DNA from: an uncultured Bacilli bacterium
Lineage (GTDB): Bacteria; Bacillota_I; Bacilli_A; RF39; UBA660
Reading direction: 5' to 3'
DNA: 5,157 bases
Assembly: GCA_944364705.1 (NCBI GenBank)
Contig: CALVWH010000024.1
Coordinates: 1-5,157 of the forward strand
The translations under genes were made by a program, and so were the position numbers. Below the pieces are notes generated by a model. The model saw only the letters and a list, made by a program, of their open reading frames with translations. It was not told the origin of the DNA and searched no databases. Of the stretch, positions 1 through 5,157 are shown piece by piece (position 1 is the stretch's first letter; each line of letters starts with the position of its first letter).

Positions 1-1203
1 CTACCAGATAGTTATTTCAATCATTTAGCTGCCTTTTTTAATGAGGAAAATCGTGGAGTCATTCAAATAGATTTCGAAAGTTTTTTAGCACTCGAAAAAG
101 ACTTAAAAGAAAAAAAGTACGATAAAATTGAAAAATCCGTCGAAGAAATAAAACGAGTTTTTGATATAAAACAAACAAATAACAAAAAAGAAAAAGAAGA
201 GAAAAAAATATCTCCATTTGAAATCAAACAATACTTAGATCAAAGAGTGGTTTTACAAGAAGAAGCCAAAAAAGGAGTCATTTCCGTTGTTATGATGAAT
301 GACCAAGCAAAAACACCATCTCAGCGACTACATGCTATTTTAATCGGTCCTACCGGAACCGGAAAAACATTACTTCTTCGAAGCCTTAGCGAATGTTTAG
401 ATAAACCTATGGTGATCGTCGATACGACAAAACTAGTCACCCAAGGATATATGGGGGGCCATTTAGAAACCGATTGTTTAGAAGCATTATTACAAAAAAC
501 AAATGGAGATTTAAAAAAAGCAGAACAAGGAATTGTAGTTTTTGATGAATTTGATAAAAAAGGAATGACGAGTGAACAAGACCTTTATGGAAAAGGAGTC
601 TATCATAGTATGCTTTCTTTTATGGATGGAAATAGTTATCCCGTTATTTATCAAAATGCTCTATATTCCTTTGATACTTCCCATTTAACGATTTTTGCCA
701 CGGGAACCTTCCAACAAGTATTTGATGCTAAGAAAAAAGAAGAAAAAATCATTGGATTTGGATCAAAAGAAGAAAGTAAATCCTTCCCGACCGAAGAAGA
801 TTTCATCGAATTTGGGAATGTACCAAGAGAAACAATGGGAAGATTCTCTAGTCTTTTATTCTTAGAACCCCATACCAAAGAAAGTTTAATGGATTTGTTA
901 TTACATTCAAAAGAAAGCTATTTATTATTCTTAAAAGACTTTTTTAAAGCTATGAGCGTAGAATTTACTTGGGAAGAAGAATATCTTCAGGAACTTTGCA
1001 AGAAAACATTAAAATGTAATCTAGGAGCAAGAAAATTAAAAGGATTTATCGAAGAATCTGTAAAACAAGCTCGCTGGGAAATTTTAAAAAATCCAGAAAC
1101 TTATGATATGCTTTGTTTAACCAAAGAAAGTTTAAGGGATCCATCAAAATATATTTTAACAACCAAAAAAGCAAAAACGTTACAATTAGAAAGGAAGATG
1201 TGA
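1..1203 (+). CDS. ClpX-like AAA+ protein unfoldase, 5'-truncated by window
   Basis: This frame is open from base 1, so the gene begins upstream; 400 residues are visible (numbered here from base 1). The AAA+ core starts near residue 71 (ISPFEIKQYLDQRVV), matching the start of the ClpX core. Visible motifs are Walker A GPTGTGKT (116-123), pore loop GYMG (149-152, GYVG in ClpX), Walker B with D182/E183, a sensor-1 region FATGTF (about 232-237), an IGFG loop (251-254), an arginine finger in GRF (R281) and sensor 2 GAR (R344) in the small C-terminal domain. In ClpX the IGF loop docks on ClpP, so an ATP-driven unfoldase feeding ClpP is the likely role (inferred). Two things are odd. The 70 residues before the core are charged and cysteine-free where ClpX normally has its zinc-binding domain. 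The RKH loop region of ClpX is shortened to YQNALYSFD. The GTG at 247 lies inside the core and is not the start. The TGA stop abuts the hisS ATG. This may be a divergent ClpX or a paralogue with its own substrates. Confidence 0.88.
   Translation, partial: LPDSYFNHLAAFFNEENRGVIQIDFESFLALEKDLKEKKYDKIEKSVEEIKRVFDIKQTNNKKEKEEKKISPFEIKQYLDQRVVLQEEAKKGVISVVMMNDQAKTPSQRLHAILIGPTGTGKTLLLRSLSECLDKPMVIVDTTKLVTQGYMGGHLETDCLEALLQKTNGDLKKAEQGIVVFDEFDKKGMTSEQDLYGKGVYHSMLSFMDGNSYPVIYQNALYSFDTSHLTIFATGTFQQVFDAKKKEEKIIGFGSKEESKSFPTEEDFIEFGNVPRETMGRFSSLLFLEPHTKESLMDLLLHSKESYLLFLKDFFKAMSVEFTWEEEYLQELCKKTLKCNLGARKLKGFIEESVKQARWEILKNPETYDMLCLTKESLRDPSKYILTTKKAKTLQLERKM
1191..1197 (+). promoter_or_regulatory. Ribosome binding site of hisS
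   Basis: AAGGAAG lies 6 nt before the ATG at 1204, inside the last codons of the unfoldase gene. It supports independent initiation or re-initiation at hisS, even though the upstream stop codon touches the hisS start codon. Confidence 0.75.
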
Positions 1204-2469
1204 ATGCAAAAACCAAAAGGAACTTATGATGTATATGGAGATTTAGGAAAACAAATTCAATACATTGAAAAAGTAATCGGAGCAATGATGGAAAAATATC
1301 ATTATGAATACGTGAGAACACCAATTTTCGAATCCAAAGAATTGTTTCATCGAGGAGTAGGAGATAGTTCCGATATTGTAACAAAAGAAACTTATGACTT
1401 TCAAGATCGTGCTGGCCGAGAGATGACCTTAAGACCAGAAGGAACCGCTGGTGTCGTTCGTAGTTTTATCGAAAACAAACTTTATGGAAGAGCAACTCTT
1501 CCAGTAAAAACTTGGTATTATGGACCAATGTTTCGATACGAAAGACCACAAGCTGGACGCTACCGAGAATTTTATCAATTCGGTGTCGAAGTCTTTGGAA
1601 GCAACGATCCCCTTATCGATGCAGAAATCATTAGCATTCCCGTGAATATTTATCGTTTCTTAGGATTAAAAGGAATTAAAGTAAAAATAAACTCTCTTGG
1701 CGATGAAGAATCAAGAACTGCCTATAAAAAAGCATTAAAAGAATATTTTAAGCCATATGTAAACGAGTTATGTGAAGATTGTAAAGTACGGTTTGAAAAA
1801 AATCCATTACGAATGTTAGATTGTAAAGTCGATCATGAAAAAGAAATCATGAAAAATGCCCCAACCATATTATCCTATTTAAACAAAGAAAGTGAAGAAC
1901 ATTTTAAACATTTACAAGACTATTTAAAAGCGATGGAAATTCCTTTCGAAGTCGATGAAACCATCGTTCGTGGACTTGATTATTATACCCATACCGTATT
2001 TGAAGTAGAAGCCGATATTAAAGAATTTGGAAGCCAAAAAGTTCTTTGCGGAGGAGGAAGATACAACCAATTAGTAGAAACGTTAGGTGGACCTTCTACT
2101 TGCGGAGTTGGATTTGCGATGGGAATGGAACGCTTACTTTCCGCACTAGAAAAAGAAAACATCACCTTTAAAGAAGAAAGCTTAGACTGCTATTTATTTG
2201 CTCTTTCCGAAAACGAAAAAGAATATGTCGCTTATTTATCTAATCTTCTTCGAATGAATGGATTTTCCGTAACCATGGATTACAATCAAAAAAGTTTCAA
2301 AGCAAACTTTAAACAAGTAGAACGCTTAAATCCAAAATTTGTTCTTATTATTGGAGAAGAAGAAGTAAAAGACAAAAAAATAACCATAAAAAACAATCAT
2401 ACGAAAAAAGAAGAAAAAATCAAAGAAGAACACTTAATCGAATATTTAGATGAAGAAATTGAAATGTAG
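1204..2469 (+). CDS. hisS: Histidine--tRNA ligase (class II)
   Basis: This is a cytosolic enzyme that activates histidine with ATP and charges tRNA-His. At 421 residues it has the usual bacterial length. The N-terminus MQKPKGTYDVYG is the typical HisRS opening and follows a good ribosome binding site, which fixes the start. Class II motif 2 is GPMFRYERPQAGRYREF, with the ATP-contacting R111. The HisRS-specific histidine-binding motif RGLDYYTHTVFE starts at R256, the residue equivalent to the catalytic arginine of the family. GGGRYNQLV (283-291) follows. Motif 3, GVGFAMGMERL, ends around R310. The insertion segment has the family's cysteine pattern CEDCKVRFEKNPLRMLDCK. Residues from about 325 to the end form the anticodon-binding domain, ending in a Lys/Glu-rich stretch. 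It lies between the unfoldase gene (0 nt) and aspS (13 nt), consistent with one transcript. No T-box leader fits in front of it here. Nothing looks broken. Confidence 0.98.
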   Translation: MQKPKGTYDVYGDLGKQIQYIEKVIGAMMEKYHYEYVRTPIFESKELFHRGVGDSSDIVTKETYDFQDRAGREMTLRPEGTAGVVRSFIENKLYGRATLPVKTWYYGPMFRYERPQAGRYREFYQFGVEVFGSNDPLIDAEIISIPVNIYRFLGLKGIKVKINSLGDEESRTAYKKALKEYFKPYVNELCEDCKVRFEKNPLRMLDCKVDHEKEIMKNAPTILSYLNKESEEHFKHLQDYLKAMEIPFEVDETIVRGLDYYTHTVFEVEADIKEFGSQKVLCGGGRYNQLVETLGGPSTCGVGFAMGMERLLSALEKENITFKEESLDCYLFALSENEKEYVAYLSNLLRMNGFSVTMDYNQKSFKANFKQVERLNPKFVLIIGEEEVKDKKITIKNNHTKKEEKIKEEHLIEYLDEEIEM

Positions 2470-2472
2470 AAA

Positions 2473-2478
2473 AGAGGA
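2473..2478 (+). promoter_or_regulatory. Ribosome binding site of aspS, decides the start
   Basis: AGAGGA sits 4 nt before the ATG at 2483, in the 13-nt gap after the hisS stop. It favours this ATG over the in-frame ATG at 2450, which lies inside hisS and would add an 11-residue extension (MKKLKCRKEEI) that does not resemble the family. Confidence 0.8.
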
Positions 2479-2482
2479 AATT

Positions 2483-3796
2483 ATGAAAAGAATTTACATG
2501 AATCAACTACCAGAACATTTTAACGAAGAAGTACGCGTAGATGGATATATCGATCGCATTCGGGATTTACAATACGTACAGTTCATCGTTTTAAGAGATA
2601 AAACTGGGAAAGTACAAGTAACCATTGAAAAAAACGAAGAGAATAAAGAAATGAACGATTTCGTTTCAACCCTTACAGCCGAAAGTACGGTAAAAGTCGT
2701 AGGAACCCTTTCGGAAAACGAAAAAGTAAAATTAAATGGATACGAAATTTTTCCAAAAAACATTGAAGTTACTAGTAAAAGTGATCCAGATTTAGTATTT
2801 AATTACAAAGATGAACAATCCGCAATGACCGATACGAGACTAGATTATCGTTTTTTAGATTTACGAAACGAAAAACATGCCTTAATTTTTAAAATTCAAA
2901 GTTATATGGTCAAACTTTTTCGAGACTTTTTATACGAACAATCTTTTATGGAAATCCATACACCAAAATTAATTGGTGCTGCAAGTGAAAGTGGAAGCGA
3001 AGTTTTTGAAGTAAAATACTTTGACCGGAAAGCTTATTTAGCGCAGTCTCCACAATTTTATAAACAAATGGCAATGTCCTCTGGATTTGAACGTGTATTT
3101 GAAGTTGGACCTGCATTTCGTGCCGAAAATTCCAATAGTAATCGTCACGCAACCGAATTTACAAGCATCGATTTAGAATTTAGTTACATTGATTCCTTTT
3201 ATGATGTTATGCATATGGAACAAGAAATGCTAATTTATATGTTAAAACATATGAAAGAAACATATGGAGAAGAAATTAAAAATGTTTTTCATACCGAAGT
3301 TATCGTTCCAACCAAAGACTTTCCAGTGATTAAACTATCCGATTTATATAAAGAATTAGAAAAACGATACGGATATCAAATACCAGAAGAAGACGTTGGA
3401 GATTTAAATGCAGAAACCGAAAAATTGGCATTTAAATTTGCCATGGAAGAATATCAAAGCGAATTTTTATTCATTACCGACTTTAGCAAAGCAAAACGGC
3501 CATTTTATCATATGAGAGAAAACGACGTTCCACAAGGTTACGATTTAATTTGGCGAGGAGTGGAAATTACAACCGGAGCTCAAAGAGAACACCGTTACGA
3601 CGTATTAAAAAAACAAGCAGAAGAAAAAGGACTAGGGGACGATGTAAAATTCTATTTAGAATTCTTTAAATATGGATGTCCTCCTCATGGTGGTTTTGGA
3701 CTTGGAATGGACCGTTTAACCATGTTATTACTAGAACTTCCACATTTAAGAGAAGCTATGTTCTTATATCGAAATCCGAGTCGTCTTACTCCATAA
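2483..3796 (+). CDS. aspS: Archaeal-type aspartate--tRNA ligase, probably Asp/Asn non-discriminating
   Basis: This is a class II synthetase that charges tRNA with aspartate. At 437 residues it is the compact archaeal/eukaryal-like form: it has an N-terminal OB-fold anticodon-binding domain (about 1-105, VRVDGYIDRIRDLQYVQF), then the catalytic core, with no large GAD insertion domain as in the roughly 590-residue bacterial enzyme. Core motifs are TPKLIGAASESGSEVF (motif 1 and flipping-loop area), the AspRS signature LAQSPQFYKQ with Q188-SPQ, motif 2 VGPAFRAENSNSNRHATEF with R213, and GGFGLGMDRL with R411 (motif 3). The C-terminus RLTP is typical of this subfamily. QSPQ-YKQ argues against AsnRS. 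Bacterial copies of this type are commonly non-discriminating and make Asp-tRNA-Asn for GatCAB; that is inferred here, not shown. The start at 2483 is chosen for its ribosome binding site and family fit. It is the last gene of the operon, followed by a terminator hairpin. Confidence 0.93.
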   Translation: MKRIYMNQLPEHFNEEVRVDGYIDRIRDLQYVQFIVLRDKTGKVQVTIEKNEENKEMNDFVSTLTAESTVKVVGTLSENEKVKLNGYEIFPKNIEVTSKSDPDLVFNYKDEQSAMTDTRLDYRFLDLRNEKHALIFKIQSYMVKLFRDFLYEQSFMEIHTPKLIGAASESGSEVFEVKYFDRKAYLAQSPQFYKQMAMSSGFERVFEVGPAFRAENSNSNRHATEFTSIDLEFSYIDSFYDVMHMEQEMLIYMLKHMKETYGEEIKNVFHTEVIVPTKDFPVIKLSDLYKELEKRYGYQIPEEDVGDLNAETEKLAFKFAMEEYQSEFLFITDFSKAKRPFYHMRENDVPQGYDLIWRGVEITTGAQREHRYDVLKKQAEEKGLGDDVKFYLEFFKYGCPPHGGFGLGMDRLTMLLLELPHLREAMFLYRNPSRLTP

Positions 3797-3803
3797 AATT
3801 GTA

Positions 3804-3851
3804 AAACAAAAGACAAAAAATGAAAAGTTTTTGTCTTTTTGTTTACTTTTT
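3804..3851 (+). terminator. Intrinsic terminator after aspS
   Basis: The inverted repeat begins 8 nt after the aspS stop. The 5' arm at 3804-3819 (AAACAAAAGACAAAAA) pairs with the 3' arm at 3828-3844, with one unpaired T near 3840 and an 8-nt loop. The stem has only three G-C pairs, but it is long, and T-runs lie within the 3' arm (3836-3840) and just after it (3847-3851). The A-rich left side means it could also work for transcription arriving from the right, though no gene is seen on that strand. The low GC of the stem makes its efficiency uncertain. Confidence 0.7.
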
Positions 3852-3870
3852 CGTCTTTTTGGGATACAAT
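3842..3870 (+). promoter_or_regulatory. Sigma-A-type promoter of the membrane-protein gene
   Basis: The -35 box TTTACT (3842-3847, 4 of 6 to TTGACA) and the -10 box TACAAT (3865-3870, 5 of 6 to TATAAT) are separated by exactly 17 nt. Transcription would start near 3877, giving a leader of about 27 nt before the ATG at 3904. The -35 box overlaps the last bases of the upstream terminator stem. There is no extended -10 TG. Confidence 0.65.
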
Positions 3871-3890
3871 AGTAGTAAATTAGAATAAGA

Positions 3891-3896
3891 AAGAGG
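3891..3896 (+). promoter_or_regulatory. Ribosome binding site of the membrane-protein gene
   Basis: AAGAGG lies 7 nt before the ATG at 3904. It is well placed and supports that start codon. Confidence 0.75.
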
Positions 3897-3903
3897 TTGT
3901 TTT

Positions 3904-5157
3904 ATGGGCAATTATGGAAAAGTCATAAACAGTTCAGATTTTTTTACAACGTATCAAACTCCAATTATGATCGGAGGAGTGGTACTTCTTGTTGTTAGTA
4001 TTATTTTAATTATTTCTTTATGGAAAATCTTTAAAAAAGGAAACGAAAAAGGATACAAAGCAATTATTCCCTTTTATAACATATTGACACTTATGAAAAT
4101 TGTTGGAATGAACCGAGTATTATTTATTTTATTTTTCATTCCTATCGTAAATGTGTTTTTCTTTGCTTATCTTAGTGTAACATTAGCCAATCGTTTCCGT
4201 AAAGGTGCTTTTTTTGCCTTAGGACTTTTGTTTTTACCATTTCTTTTCTATCCAATTCTAGCCTTTGGAAAAGCAATGCCAATCTTTGAAGAAGAAGAGG
4301 AAGAAGAAGAAAAAGAAGAAGAGTGTATTATTTGTAAAAATTGCGGAACGAAACTAGCAAAAGATGCAAAAGTATGTTTTGTATGTCAAAAACCAGTAGA
4401 GGAAGAGGAAGAAGAAAAAATGGAAGAACCAGTAGAAGAGGATTCTGCAAAAGAGGAACCTGTAATACCAGAAACCCTTCCAGAAGAAAAAGAAACAAAA
4501 GAATCCCTATCTTTGGAAGAACCCGTAGAGAAAAATGAAGAAGAAAATGTTTCAGCTGAAATTCCAGAACCAGAAGTTTCGGAAATGGTAGATTTTTCTT
4601 CTTTCGAAGAAAAACAAGAAATACCAAAACCAATCGAACCAGAAAAGACTCCAGAAACGGTATGGTCTTTTGAAAGCGAAAAAAACGAACCAACTTTTGA
4701 AAAGAAAGAAGAACCAATCCTAGGAATGGAAAAAGAAGGAACAAAAGAATATACACAAGAAAACAATTTAGAACTTCAAAACATTTTAGCAGAACTTGAA
4801 AAGAAAAAACAAGAAATCGACGAAAAACCAATCGAGTCTTTGGATATTCCAGAAACTAAAAAAGAAGAAGTTCATAAAGAAGATATTGGTTTAGAAAGTA
4901 TTTTAAAGTTAGAAGAGAAAAAAGAAGAAAATCTTTATACACCTTCACCAGAACCAGTAAAAGAACCATATCATGAAAAAACATTTCGTAGTTCTTCAAA
5001 AACTTTAGATGAAATATTAAAAATCAATCAAGATTTATATAGTCATCCAAAAGAAGAAGAGAAAAAACCAGCAGAAGAAGAAATCGAAGTTTTAGATTTT
5101 GATACGGTAGAACCAGAACCTCCAAAAGAAGAGGAAAAACCAAAGGAAACCGTTAAA
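3904..5157 (+). CDS. DUF5684-like membrane protein with zinc ribbon and long acidic tail, 3'-truncated by window
   Basis: The function is unknown. 418 residues are visible and there is no stop before the window ends. There is no cleavable signal peptide; three hydrophobic segments lie at about 20-42, 71-95 and 102-122. The pattern WKIFKKGNEKGYKAIIPFYN, then FIPIVN and LANRFRKG, then LFLPFLFYPILAFG, resembles DUF5684 membrane domains (family recalled, not searched). An acidic run (129-140, nearly all Glu) follows, then a zinc ribbon with C144-x2-C147 and C158-x2-C161, plus an extra C141. From 162 onward the chain is Glu/Lys/Pro-rich and probably disordered, with almost no aliphatic stretches except three LxxIL motifs at 291-295, 330-334 and 368-372. 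The zinc ribbon and tail are most likely cytoplasmic, but the basic RFRK loop between segments 2 and 3 makes topology uncertain. The gene has its own promoter after the aspS terminator, so it is probably a separate unit. It may be a membrane-anchored scaffold or adaptor. Confidence 0.85.
   Translation, partial: MGNYGKVINSSDFFTTYQTPIMIGGVVLLVVSIILIISLWKIFKKGNEKGYKAIIPFYNILTLMKIVGMNRVLFILFFIPIVNVFFFAYLSVTLANRFRKGAFFALGLLFLPFLFYPILAFGKAMPIFEEEEEEEEKEEECIICKNCGTKLAKDAKVCFVCQKPVEEEEEEKMEEPVEEDSAKEEPVIPETLPEEKETKESLSLEEPVEKNEEENVSAEIPEPEVSEMVDFSSFEEKQEIPKPIEPEKTPETVWSFESEKNEPTFEKKEEPILGMEKEGTKEYTQENNLELQNILAELEKKKQEIDEKPIESLDIPETKKEEVHKEDIGLESILKLEEKKEENLYTPSPEPVKEPYHEKTFRSSSKTLDEILKINQDLYSHPKEEEKKPAEEEIEVLDFDTVEPEPPKEEEKPKETVK
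4288..4323 (+). repeat. Homopurine GAA/GAR tract coding for a Glu run
   Basis: Thirty-six consecutive purines encode residues 129-140, eleven Glu and one Lys, joining the membrane domain to the zinc ribbon. Length change in multiples of three would be tolerated; other slippage would truncate the protein before its tail. Confidence 0.8.
4762..5040 (+). repeat. Three-copy LxxIL motif array in the acidic tail
   Basis: Within the tail, LQNILAELEKKK (291-302), LESILKLEEKKE (330-341) and LDEILKINQDL (368-378) share L-x-x-I-L followed by a charged helix-like segment. The first residues are 39 and 38 residues apart. Pro/Glu-rich linkers separate the copies. The match is at protein level; DNA identity between the copies is modest. 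Confidence 0.55.

Noticed and set aside
247..1203. GTG at 247 as the start of the unfoldase gene
   Set aside because: The frame is open back to base 1, and the residues before 247 (ISPFEIKQYLDQR) are part of the conserved ClpX core start; no ribosome binding site is suitably placed.
1201..1203. TGA read as tryptophan (Mycoplasma code), giving a ClpX-HisRS fusion
   Set aside because: All tryptophans seen in conserved positions use TGG, there are no in-frame TGAs elsewhere in these genes, and hisS has its own ribosome binding site and normal start.
1046..1384. 112-residue minus-strand Leu/Phe-rich frame resembling a membrane protein
   Set aside because: It spans the opposite strand of the end of the unfoldase gene and the start of hisS, both clear genes; the hydrophobicity comes from the complement of Lys/Glu codons.
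2450..2482. Longer AspRS starting at the ATG at 2450
   Set aside because: It overlaps hisS, adds a non-family extension and lacks a clear ribosome binding site; ATG 2483 has AGAGGA in front and matches the family start.
4341..4538. 65-residue plus-strand Arg/Lys-rich frame
   Set aside because: It is a shifted frame of the Glu-rich tail (GAA read as AGA/AAG); the tail frame is clearly the coding one.
4386..4766. 126-residue minus-strand Ser/Phe-rich reading frame
   Set aside because: It is another antisense reading of the same low-complexity tail and a composition artefact.
4328..4831. 167-residue minus-strand reading frame rich in Leu and Phe
   Set aside because: It is the antisense of the GAA/AAA-rich acidic tail, which automatically reads as TTC/CTT codons without stops; it has no ribosome binding site, promoter or recognisable domain.
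1..5157. CRISPR array, tRNA or rRNA genes, insertion sequences, attachment sites
   Set aside because: No spaced direct repeats, cloverleaf-like segment, transposase or terminal inverted repeats were seen; the only non-coding gap is about 107 nt and is explained by a terminator and a promoter.

Overview
The window is a stretch of low-GC, A-rich bacterial DNA. Four genes on the + strand fill almost all of it: a ClpX-like AAA+ unfoldase (5' end cut off), histidyl-tRNA synthetase (hisS), an archaeal-type aspartyl-tRNA synthetase (aspS), and a membrane protein with a zinc ribbon and a long acidic tail (3' end cut off). The strong AT bias, the polypurine coding strand, Shine-Dalgarno sites of the AAGGA/AGAGG type and the adjacent hisS-aspS pair suggest a Firmicutes/Bacillota-type organism, perhaps an uncultured Bacilli/Erysipelotrichia-like gut lineage or a Clostridium relative. 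The exact taxon cannot be read from the sequence. Tryptophan is written TGG throughout and TGA serves as a stop, so the genetic code is the standard bacterial one.

Region 1-3796 looks like one operon. The unfoldase gene stops with TGA directly against the hisS ATG (0 nt between them, same frame), and hisS ends 13 nt before the aspS ATG. There is no room for a T-box leader or a promoter between these genes, so the two synthetases appear to be co-transcribed with the unfoldase from a promoter left of the window. The unfoldase keeps the ClpX motor motifs and the IGF loop used to dock on ClpP. It lacks the RKH substrate loop, and it has no cysteine-containing zinc-binding domain in at least the 70 residues before its core. 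The Asp enzyme is the short (437 aa) archaeal/eukaryal-like form rather than the roughly 590 aa bacterial form usually paired with hisS.

Region 3797-3903 is the only intergenic gap. It holds an A/T-rich terminator hairpin, and a good sigma-A-type promoter (TTTACT, 17 nt, TACAAT) whose -35 box overlaps the end of that hairpin. A ribosome binding site then precedes the last gene.

Region 3904-5157 encodes an integral membrane protein with an N-terminal three-segment hydrophobic domain resembling the DUF5684 family. It is followed by a four-cysteine zinc ribbon and a Glu/Lys/Pro-rich tail of more than 250 residues that runs off the window. The tail carries three LxxIL motifs spaced 38-39 residues apart, which look like repeated docking motifs. 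This protein and the divergent ClpX are the least explained parts of the window.
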